Source of the DNA: Ophiura sarsii
Taxonomy: Eukaryota > Echinodermata > Ophiuroidea > Amphilepidida > Ophiuridae
Length of the DNA stretch: 64,000 nucleotides
Assembly (NCBI GenBank): GCA_035610835.1
Contig: CM069446.1
Location: 51,561,625 to 51,625,624 of the forward strand
Direction of reading: 5' to 3'
This document shows, piece by piece, positions 28,056 through 38,900 of this stretch. The notes below the pieces were generated by a model that was not told the DNA's origin, did no database searches, and saw nothing but the letters and a program-made list of their open reading frames with translations. Numbering within the stretch: position 1 is the stretch's first letter; every line of letters starts with the position of its first letter. Made by a program: the position numbers and the translations under genes.

Positions 28056-29819
28056 TCAATAGCAGGAGTGTTGCAGCGTGGTTACAGCAGTGCATTTTCG
28101 GATCTTCTAGACTGTTGGTCCAGGGTGTATCACCCCATTCACACCATGTTCACACCATGTTTACACACACAAATACTAGCATGATAGCCAATTCAATATG
28201 TCAGCCCCTGTCAGACCATGGTCAGACAATATTTGAAACTTGGCTCAAACTATACTGGACGATGGAACCTAATGATTTCATCGAAAAAGTGCCACGCCAG
28301 TGCGCACAGACATATTTTACCGTGGACATTTGTGCACTGAGGCAGAGACTATATAACTATGGTACAAGTATCTCGGAGGCAAAGTCCCCCGTTTACTATG
28401 CTTAGATTGACGGAGGACGGTTTTAGAGGGGGCGCACTATCATCATGGTCGTAGCAAACCAGACGACCTAAGACGCGGTGGATTTTATCGGCTCAAAACA
28501 CGATTTGTCGAACAGAAATAGTACATCAATTTTGCTTTGATGATAGCAGAATTTAGTTCTTACATGACACGAAACATTCAGAATTGGTTATTTGAAATTA
28601 ATTTGTACGTGGAACAAAATACGAATTTTGAATTGTGGATGGCTTCGTCTGACATTGACAGACGAGGGGCGTGGCGTTATTTGCATTTCATGAATATTGT
28701 AATTAGATCAGTTGGGAAAGACGCTGGATCGCGACGATCACATTGTGTGAGGTCATGTATAGTCATGGCTGAATATTCATTCACAACGAATGATTGACAG
28801 TTTATGCTTAACTTCCGGAGGACGGTTTTATAGAGTGCGCTATACTGAACCAAATCTCAACAATGGACAGATAAGAGACTCAGGGTTACTTGATACTTCA
28901 GTAAATGATGTAAAGCATGCTTGCATCATTTATAACCACAATGGCATAAGACGTAAGTATAAGCATGATAAGAAATCTCTATTACAGGACAAAACTCCAT
29001 TTTCATCAGTAATCTCCTCATCCTCCTCCACTCCCTCCTCCTCCACTCCCTCAACCACCATGACTAATGATGCTTAACCGGCTGTATCAAATAAATCAAA
29101 AGTTATAGATTTGTTCTCACTTCAGATTATTAAAGGGTATAATTAAACTACCTTTAAAATAAGACCAAACACAAGTCAATCTGGTATAATGGTTACACAA
29201 ATACAATAGCCTAAAGACAAACAAATAGAATAAAATGTAACAAAATCACCTTTTATGTGTAATGACTGAGGTTAAAAAACGTGACCTTCGTGATAGGAAT
29301 ACGTATTATACGCACGCGTTTAACCGTTTCAATCAAGGTCAATATAGAACAGATTTCGTAGGCCTACATGTATGTACTGCTTCCACAAATAAGCACAACT
29401 TGACCAGGAAACTTGATAGAGGAGGACTTACACCGTGACAAGAGTTAATTTTGATAATGCAGGTAAGTTATAGAAATCCAGCTTCTGTGTGATTTTATCC
29501 ATTAACTCCAAACTAGGATTTGAACACGTGTCCTTCGCCGTCATAATGTAATGTATCTCAACGGATGCTTAGGGATGTTGTAGCCAATCAGTGATGAATA
29601 AATAGGACCTGCACGTAGATTTACGTAAGCGTGTATTACATTTGTGTTGAGAATGTCACCATGATTGCGGGTAACTTTATCCCACGCTTATGCGAATATC
29701 TTGAAATGATACACTTTGTTTGTGAACACTTTAAAGCTAGCGGGATCGCATAGGGCTGGTTGCCACACTCGTGACGACAATTTGTACATGGAATAAAGTT
29801 GTGCGCTTGGGGCTATCCG
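28056..29819. other. Region with unrecognised open frames
   Basis: Open frames of 86-96 codons at 28115-28405, 28537-28797 and 28790-29077 follow one another on the plus strand, and the words gaggacggttttagag / gaggacggttttatag occur at 28411 and 28818. No family similarity, no splice sites that link them. A decayed repeat is as likely as a gene. Confidence 0.3.
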
Positions 29820-29931
29820 CTAGTCATAAGGACCGCTAGTTATAGGGTAAGGGTTATGGTTAGGGTTAGGGTTAGATTTAGGGTTAGGGTTAGGGTTAGT
29901 GCAGATTATGAATAATGAGCCTTATGACTAG
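29820..29931. repeat. Interstitial telomeric repeat inside an inverted repeat
   Basis: 29853-29900 holds about seven TTAGGG units with slight variation. It is flanked by perfect 12-bp inverted copies CTAGTCATAAGG (29820-29831) and CCTTATGACTAG (29920-29931). Confidence 0.85.
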
Positions 29932-29963
29932 CAACCCTTGACTAGCGAGTTTGACCCGTCCGC

Positions 29964-30350
29964 TTAAAGGGGCATTGAACGATACGTATGGGGTGGCGCC
30001 CTCAATTTGTATGGAAATGGGTTTTTTTTACACGAAAGTAATACTTTGGCATATAGTAACTACCATCTGAAACAGTTGACCAAAATTCGCCGTTTATCAT
30101 GTAAAATTTCATGATTTTCTTAGTTTCGATCTGATCATATCGAAACTAGGTGCTGAATTCGGAAGTTATGCGATCGTTTTACTCACGGCCTTTTGCCGCC
30201 AATCTCAACCCGGAAGTGCCGTTCATTTGCTTATTTGGCATGAAGGCGATGTCGGAATTGTATGACATTTTGGATTTGGGCTATTTTGATGATTATCTTT
30301 ACGTTATTTGCTCATTTAGTATATTGATAGCTCTCTCAATGCCCCTTTAA
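29964..30350. repeat. TTAAAGGGGCATTGA-ended element, complete
   Basis: Left ttaaaggggcattgaacgat, right ctctctcaatgcccctttaa. 387 bp, no coding function recognised. A further loose start is at 32946 (taaagggttacccagagata). Confidence 0.8.
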
Positions 30351-31378
30351 TTAAAGTTGTGTATTAACATCCGGGTAATTGGACCCCATACTAATCAGCG
30401 TTTTGGTGTATATTTTGCTCGAGTCCACATGGCTATTGTTTGGTATGAAAACACGATCAAACGGTATTTCCTTTTCATAGCCTAGGATATGTGTGATTTG
30501 ACTGTGACAAAATTGCAACAGACATGGTTCCTTCTAGAACACATTCCAAACAACATATCAAAAATCGGCAAAAATCGAAGATTGGGAAAAATTGCAATGT
30601 TGGCTATATTTTGTCTAATAATGTTGTTGATTAACATAATATTGTTAGTAGGTATTGTCGCAATTAATCAGTAACCATGTTCAAATTACCATTGGAACAC
30701 AATTTTATTGAAATATGTTTATTGTCTAAACATATTTCATTAAAAGTGGCTGCCTTTTTAAAATAGAAGCACTCGTTTAATGTTGTTCAATTGCGAAATG
30801 TTACTTCTTTGTCAAATGTCTTTATTATCTGGAAACGTAATTCTATTATTGTAGGAATGCGAAATAGTGTACATGTAGTTTATAAATATATTTCAGTTAG
30901 CTTGTTGTCATAAGTGAATACTACTGTACGTACGTGTCGGGTCTAAGTCAATGATACTGGTAACAGGTGGAACACATTGTATTTCTGCATTCATTCATAA
31001 AGATCAAGGGTGACGTCCTTTGGGTAACGTCATTGCTGTACATGTTCGTTGTGTACGTTTTTTAAATGGAGCAGATGATTTATCAATCCTTAAACCCATT
31101 GATCCATGACATTGAACATTTGCGCTTTGAGGGAAATTTGATAATTGGCATGACTATGACGTCCCAGCGATCTAACCTCCAATATATCGTTCAGAAAATT
31201 GGTATATGATATAACAAATACCAAATAAGCCAAGTATATAACATTTTACATGATTGTATCTATTTTTATCCCAGCTAAATGTTCACAGTACACTGCATAT
31301 AGTAACTCTTTTACTTATCTTGATGTGGACATGATGTATTTTTCAAGTAGCATAGAATATCTCCATTCCCCCGGTGCT
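30351..31378. other. Non-coding stretch
   Basis: No element or gene recognised. The 61-codon frame at 30489 has a hydrophobic end but no support. Confidence 0.5.
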
Positions 31379-31393
31379 TGACCCCCCCCTCCC

Positions 31394-31425
<32 letters not shown>

Positions 31426-31426
31426 A
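31379..31426. repeat. Poly-C tract
   Basis: About 45 bases, nearly all C. Assembly length uncertain. Confidence 0.95.
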
Positions 31427-31778
31427 TATAATGATAATTGAAACTTCTGCACGACGGACTAAAATCTATAGGCTACGTCAGAAAAAACACCTGCGGAGGC
31501 GTTGGAAGTTAAGGTTCAATGGGTATTGGCAAACGTAATGCATAGAAGAAACACCACAACAACTAAATGCCTAACCAACCAAGGAGAGGTATGGACAGTT
31601 TGTCATTAATCATAGGCACTGTACAAGCAAATGGTAAAGACCTTTTTTCCATTTGTTCCTAAATTTATTTTCTAATTGTTTGTATATGTATGTCGTGAAG
31701 ACAATTATATTGAAAAATGCTTACCGCAGTAATTGAAAAAAACAACACAATCTTTCTCCATGTTTAAGACCTCTACAA

Positions 31779-31920
31779 TTGGGCTATTCCATTTGAAATC
31801 CATGCATCCCTATATGGAATACATTACCTTAATATTCCCCACAGGGAGGGTGAATTTCAAATAGGCCTATACCAGCACGTCTTCCATAGAGATGTATGGA
31901 TTTTAAATGGAATAGCCCAA
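31779..31920. repeat. TTGGGCTATTCCATTT short inverted-repeat element
   Basis: Ends ttgggctattccatttgaaa and ttttaaatggaatagcccaa. 142 bp. Related to 3331-3491; the element at 62255 shares only the outermost words. Confidence 0.88.
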
Positions 31921-31949
31921 TAGAGATAATCAATAATGTAACATTATTA

Positions 31950-32926
31950 TGCAGGGATCAATGTGCAGCTTGAACCTACCCTCCTCAACAGTCCAGGCAA
32001 ATGACCAAATCTGGAAATCGGGATTGATTTCCAAATCTGGAAATGTAGTGATCAACTTATTTTGCAGGTAGTTATTTTTGTGAATCACCAAAATGCTTTA
32101 ATTTTGTGGATACTTAATTTTTGCGAATCGAAACCAAACAAATATAACATTTATAATACACTGCCATTTTTGTAGGTTATTATTTTCGCGAATTTGAGCA
32201 CTAGCTATTTTTGCGAAATTAAATTGTTCACGAAATTGACAGTTTTCTGCACTGGGACGACCTTATTTTAAGTTTGGATCAACTATTTTTTGGTAAATCA
32301 TGCGTAAAAGATAATTACCTAAATTATCACTGTGGTGTTTTAATTTTGATCGGGGCATTTTAAAAATAAAGGAATTAATTGATTAATTAACTAATTTAAT
32401 TAAGCATTAATTAGTGGATTAATGGTCATCGGGTATTCATTTTTGCTTTTTTACTATTTGGTAGATATGTCTAATTAACTTTTGAATTTAAAAAGTATAA
32501 ATAATTGCTGAAATCTATGTTTTAATCAAGTTTGTAGTTTTCGAATCTGATCACAAAGTGCACAGCATTGGTTTCCAGATCAGGCAATCGATTTCCAGAT
32601 ATAGCACATTTCCAGATTTGGTCATTTGCCTGGCCTGCTCAAGCATTCACCTGTATTCACCTTTCTTCAGGATAAATTAGGTCAAGATTAGGTCTATCCT
32701 GCAATTTGTAGGGTGAAGATTCACCTTAGTGCATCATGTTCGTTCAATAGTAATATGTGGGAGAAGTTGAAATATAGGTGAAGATTCATCATATATTCAC
32801 CTGTCCAATGTATAAATTAGTTCAAGATTCACCTCTCCAACATTTTTACTAGGCAAAGATTAGGCGTCTTATCTTTGACTAACCTTGAGGAGGGTAGGTT
32901 CAAGATGCACATTGACGCCTGCATTA
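31950..32926. repeat. CAATGTGCA...CTACCCTCC-ended element with an inner insertion
   Basis: Left 31950-32045 pairs with two separated pieces on the right: 32575-32640 (ccagatttggtcatttgcct) and 32888-32926 (gaggagggtaggttcaagat). The split between them (32641-32887) is rich in ttcacct / aggtgaa words and looks like a later insertion. Confidence 0.75.
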
Positions 32927-33059
32927 GGTTAGCCATCGACTAATTAAAGGGTTACCCAGAGATACGTATGGGAGTCTAGGCTATTGGAGTATCAGCGCTA
33001 GTCGTGACTGCGACTATTTTATTGTACCTTGCATTATAGTCGACTAGTAAAGGGTACTT

Positions 33060-34238
33060 TCGGAAGTCCTAAACATGCACACTGAATGAGAAACAAATCT
33101 GCTCCCAATTAATTATTACCGATGCATTTGATATTATGCCACCTTAGATATTCCTGGCCTAGCAAAGACGTCAGTGAAATGTCTTGTGTATGCTATCTGT
33201 GCTTTAATTTGTGTCATACTTCCTTTATTATTACATTTTCAAGACTAATTTAGCATCGACATTTCTTCAGAATTTAACCTCCAATGGTCGACGTATGGTC
33301 GCCAGACGGCCAGGAAAAAAATTGTCGTGCAAGCCTGTTAAAGTCGGAACGTCAGGCCCTCTTAATTTACTTACACGGGCTATTTTTGTAGATGAGCAGT
33401 TTGCTTTCAGCATTTTATATCATTTTTTATTTTTTAAACTGTGAGCATTATAATGGTGTTTACATTCGTAATTACCAATGACATATCAATATAAATTATT
33501 ATTAACTTTCTTTGAAAAAAAACCGCACTCAAACACAGTAAAATATAATGGACATTATGTAGCATTTTACTTTTTATTCACAAGAAATGTCATGCAAAAC
33601 CGGCAGTTCAGTTTTATTAATCGAAGCGAATAACCCAGTGCATAATATTGTTATGCGTATTTTGACACCTCGATTGTTGAGATACGATGTTGCGGAGCGG
33701 AGTTATTGTCATTTCAATGATCGTAGGTCCAGTTTCAAAAGTAACAATCATCCCTATTAGTGTGACGGCCTTGTTATAATAAAAATCTGCATCCGAACGG
33801 CCAGAGCAGGTACCAAAATAATAACCACGGATATGGTATGAAAGCCGTAGTTACAGAAGTTTGTAAATATACAGGGAAATGAACAGTGCAATAATGGTTT
33901 GTCTATATGGAATTATGTATATGAAATTTATTATTTCATATTGAGAACAGAACAAATCCTAACTTTATCATTTCTCAATAATGGATTTAACTTCAATTAT
34001 ATATACTACTATTATATTGATATGACATATAACTAATTTTGTCAATATGCTTGGTTGCTATTATCTGTGTGTGATTAATACCCATAATTAAGAGCTCAGA
34101 CAAAAGTGTTGAATAGATGAAACATATTCGTATACTTATAATTTAGTTTTTACTATAAGGAAACTATGACAAGTAAATCATATAGACCCCTTGTCTGCAA
34201 TTTGAAAGTAAATTTCCCTCTCCCACATGATAAATTAG
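33060..34238. other. Non-coding stretch
   Basis: AT-rich; no gene or element recognised. Confidence 0.5.
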
Positions 34239-34262
34239 TGGTGGCTCTGAAAAGAGCCGTTT
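34239..34262 (-). promoter_or_regulatory. Histone-type 3' stem-loop without a histone gene
   Basis: The minus strand reads AAAC-GGCTCT-TTTC-AGAGCC-ACCA, a full match to the animal histone mRNA 3' stem-loop. Known: SLBP binds it and U7 snRNP directs cleavage after it. No histone open frame lies upstream on the minus strand (34263-35600), so it is either a leftover of a lost gene or chance. Confidence 0.6.
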
Positions 34263-35384
34263 AAATGGACTAAACCTTGTCCAGTGTATGGAGTTGGTGG
34301 ATCTAACGTTTGTGATCATGACGTTAAAACGATTGAAGAGATTGAGTGGTAATCAATGACCACAAATTAGTGAATTGATGCTGACGAAAGCTTCAAATCT
34401 ACTGAAGCGTTATATTGAGCGGAAAGTTACGAATAGAGCTTGAGTGATAATGAATGACAACGCTTGTACCAATTTGCAATGTGTTACATATGTTTTTAGT
34501 CTAAAATAATATAAACTACTTCTTTAATTGAAATTAATTTAGTTATTAATACATATGCTTATCTCAAAGATGTCTTGTGATGGATTTGAGAGGTCTTATA
34601 CATTTTAAAACTTTTACATCATCATACGAAATTATAGATGCGATTATGATGATTATGACAAATGACGCTGAATGATGTTATTATTCATTGAATAATAACA
34701 ACTTATGAAAATAAAATTACTCATGGAATGAATATAACATCAAATGATTCTCATTTATTGAGACACTGAGATATGAACAGACATATAAGGAGCTACATGA
34801 GGACCGTTCTCTTAAACTTATTCAAAAAAGCTAATTAATATCAAATCAAGCACAATTGATTTGTATGTAGGCCTACATGTTATCAACACACTGTTAATAT
34901 TTGCAGTTACTTGCAGTTAATCGCCTCATCAACAAGAAAATGTATTTTAAATTATACACTTAAGCTTGAACAATGTTGTATTATAAAACATTTATTGTTG
35001 TTAAAAGGATAGTAACACAAAAATAAAACAACACTGTGAACTAATAATAATGTTTGTTTTAATATACCGTTGTTAAACCCAACCATAGCGAAGATAAAGC
35101 CTAAATACATTAGATAGGGCTATTTGATTTCATTTGAGACACACTATATAATAGCTAGTCTATCAGAACTAATCCGTATTGAATTGTAATGTGCTCTATT
35201 GAGGTAGTATTATCTAAATGAATAGCAAGAAATTAATTTTATGTGATGGGTAATGAATTATTGAGTTTCCCAGCAGACAAAAAGATCTGACTGAAACTTG
35301 CAAAGATCGTACTTTTGGGGATTTTCCCCTCACTGTCCCGACTTTAAAAAAGAGTTCACCAATAGTACATTTGTGTGCAGGTTA
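34263..35384. other. Non-coding stretch before the SLC16-like gene
   Basis: AT-rich, no gene or element recognised. The first non-coding exon of the SLC16-like gene may be here. Confidence 0.45.
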
Positions 35385-35542
35385 CTGAACCAATACTGGG
35401 AATGTTTGTACTTATGTTAATGCATTTCGCAAAGTGATTCCAAATAATGATGATATTTAATAATTTTGACATTTTTTAATCATTTTGTGAAATTTTGTAA
35501 TGTCGTCTGCAGCCACCTACCGCGTGGAAAGTGTTAAAACAA
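35385..35542. repeat. CGCGTGGAAAGTGTT-family element, right part
   Basis: ctgaaccaatactggg to ctaccgcgtggaaagtgtta, ending about 140 bases before the SLC16-like start codon. Confidence 0.72.
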
Positions 35543-35679
35543 AACTAAAAAGCTTATAGGCGCAGTGTCCGGGTATCATCAAATAAATTGCAATTTCGAC
35601 GGGTTAAATAACAGGAATGAATATAGTACTTCTTATCACTTCAGGTATATTCGTCTCAGGTAGTACATTTTACTACAGG

Positions 35680-35905
35680 ATGGTGGACACAGACTCCCGT
35701 GATAGGATATCTAGGTCCGCTGGTAAAAAGGACGGTATCTATGCCTGGTTCGTAATTTCCTGCCTATTCATCGTGAACTGTATCGACGATGGGTTGCTAA
35801 AGGTTTTCGGGGTTTTATTAAATGAATTATCGCTGCAATATGACGTGGATGTTTGGATCATTGGTTCAACTTTAGCATTAATGGGTTTCGCCGGCAATTT
35901 CATAG
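35680..35905 (+). CDS. SLC16-like exon 1: N-terminus and TM1-2
   Basis: 75 codons plus one base, from MVDTDSRDRISRSAGKKDG. The first helix (IYAWFVISCLFIV) follows the family D-G motif; then FGVLLNEL and the next helix (WIIGSTLALMGFAG). Donor is catag/gtaag. A degraded copy of this exon is at 24795-24891 on the minus strand. Confidence 0.85.
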
Positions 35906-38900
35906 GTAAGATATTTAAAGGGTTTTTTTGACTTCAATGAACACTTCAAATACATGCCTTATCTATATCTATTCATTTTGTTCTTTATAATTACTTATAT
36001 TATTGTCAAAATAAGCTAATTCAAAGTCCATTTGGTGACATTTGTGCTCTTGTTTCTTATTTGAATATTCAATAGCAAATCGGACCATAATACTAATAGC
36101 AACGTATACTCCCTTTCATATTCCCTTGGACATAATTCCATCAAATCATGCGTACGTGCGAGTTGCGTACGTATGTACGTAGGTGCGAGTAGTAATGCGT
36201 AGGTGCGTATGTGCGTAAACCCGGAAGTGCGTACCATTCCTTTAAAAAAAAATCGCGCATTCTAATTGGTCAATCGTGAAATCGTCACACGGCGTGATCG
36301 CCGGCGCGTGACCTTGTTCATGTTTATCGCGCCTGTCAAGCATTTTGACGCCGCGCCTCGAAAACAACAACAAAATACGCTCGCGTGAAATAACGCGATT
36401 TATGTCCAAGGGATTATGAAAGGGAGTATACAACGTGGTTTAAACTTTAAGTATGTAAAAAACCCCACTTTCTTGTAACAACTATTTTCCATTCTGCCCG
36501 TAAGTTTAAAAAAATAAACAAAAATCGAGCGAAAATAATTAATGTCAGTGATTGTTTTGAATCTATGTTTTAATACCTTTGTTGTTGTTTTTTCAGCGGT
36601 TTTGGCAAGTCCTTTTGTTAAACATTTTCAATCTAGATATTTGATAATGGGATGTGGATTCCTTACTGGGCTTGGATTAATACTGGCATCAACAACCTAC
36701 AGATGGACACTATTTTCAATTTATATTATAATTTTTACTGGTAAGAAAGAGTGCCAATTTAAGAATCACTGTGTAGAAGAACAGTCAGATGTGTTAATGA
36801 TTATAATTATCAACGAATGACCTAACCCCACTTTACCCAATTCTGTGATCCTAAATCGAAATGTTTCTACTATTTACATTGATCTAGATGTAATTAAGGT
36901 ACATCATGGTTTTAAACGGACTTCTAAAATTAAATGCCTAAACATTTGCACGCGTAGCGCGTGAACATGCTGTTTTTCTGGTGACGAAAGTCGAAATGGT
37001 TCGACTGAAGAAATTCGTGATAAATATGTTGTTGGAATCAAACATTCAGTATGTTTGATGTCGATTCCTCCGCAACTGATGAGCTTTCATGTTAACACTT
37101 TCCACGCGGCTATTAGTTTTACCAAATACAAAACTGATTTTTCAGAAACCTTTCCCTACATTCAAAGTCTATCTCATGGATTACTGAACCAATACTAGGC
37201 ATGTTTGTACTTATTGTAATGTATTTCCCATGGTAATTTCAAATCTAGTAATGCAATTGAATTATTTTGACATTTTTGACACATTTTGTGACATTTTGGA
37301 ATGTCGTCTGCAGACGCCTGTCGCGTGGAAAGTGTTAATACAATATCTCCTAATTGTTGTCTTATTTTATTTCAAAGGTATTGGTCAGAGATATTCATTT
37401 TTAGTTATATTCAGTGTTTTACCGGAATATTTTGATAAAAAATATGCGCTAGCAAGCGCCTTCCTTAGTGCTGGTAGACCGATTGGAACGCTGTTATTTG
37501 CACCGTTGGCACAGGTAACTATTCTGTTGTTTACGAGGGGGTTATCCAATCGGTAATGAAAAAGTTGGTGGAAATTAGGTTGGATAGGAAATCCCATTTC
37601 AGGTTTGAAAGTACAATCAATGGTGTTATATTTCACCAATTTCCAGAATTGGTCTAAGCTCAGAGATAGCCACAAAAAAAATGCTCAACTGATAAAAGGT
37701 CAGAAGCATATGTTTCAAAAATAATTTATGAATATCGACAATATTTCATTAATACAATCTTTATGGGTAAATTTCTTCTCAATAATCCGATATCTAAATT
37801 ATTAAACACTGAAGGTACTTTAAAAGTATCTTTTTTAAATCTTCGTGAATGAGGTGTCGTATTTTTATGGAATAAATGCGCAGCCCACAAAATGTGTATA
37901 ATTTTGATACAATCTATGATTTGTTTTTAAACTAGCAAAATAGCACGTAATTATCTAATTTTTACTTATTCAGGTGACTTTTAAAGTATCCTGATTACCT
38001 TTTTCTTGTAGATGATGTGGTTAAGCTATGGCACCAGAGGAACGGTGCTTTTAATGGGGGCAATAAGCTTTCACACAGTCGTAGCTGGCGCACTTCTAAA
38101 ACCACAGAGACAAGTTTACCGTTGTGTTGACCTCGACGAAAGACCGGAAACGTATGTTGATTATTCCATATACACCTAACATCTTTCAGAAAAGCATATC
38201 ATTGCTCAGTATATAAAGAAAAGCATATCATTGACGGATAATTTGTATTTTCTGTAGGGATATGTTTTTCTCCTTGTACTGAGTTACGATCATTACTAGT
38301 ATAGGTGAGCCCGGAGTGACGTCACATGCCGTTGACCACAAACTACGTGAATTCAAACAAATTCAGATTGCACCATCACCAAAACGGCCAAAATTTAACC
38401 CTTTTTGTACTCCCGTGAAATATTACCATCGAACAGAATATTTGACAAAGTGATTCCTCTACATACTCATGTTATCATATTTACACATAATGCAAGTTTT
38501 CACATGTTTTTTACAGGTCAAAGTCTGAAAATCGAGTGAAACATTTTACGAATTTCGGAAATATTGCTCATGTAAACAACGGTCGCTTACACAGCCTCAC
38601 ATGGTCACTAGGAACGTTCTTCTGTATGGTCGAGTAGAGCGTAGTAATTGATTTTGATGCTTTGTTGTCAACGGCAAATTGAAGGTCCGGGCTGACCTAT
38701 ACTATTGTTCTTTTCGTTAGGGCATATCGTCAGCCTGCTTCGATAATTGCATAACTCATTTTTTCTAGTTCTTAGAAAACAACAAAGGTATAAAAAGTGA
38801 GTTAGGCAATTATCGAAGCAGGCTGACGATATGTTGAATAGCAACATGAATAGTGCAGGTGAATTCCAACAGGAGCAGTAACCATGGTAACTGTTGGATA

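Noticed and set aside
29853..29900. True chromosome end
   Set aside because: Unique and repeated DNA continues for tens of kilobases on both sides; it is interstitial.
34263..34500. Decayed histone H4 next to the stem-loop
   Set aside because: A few short words on the minus strand look H4-like, but I could not follow a consistent alignment; not claimed without a search.
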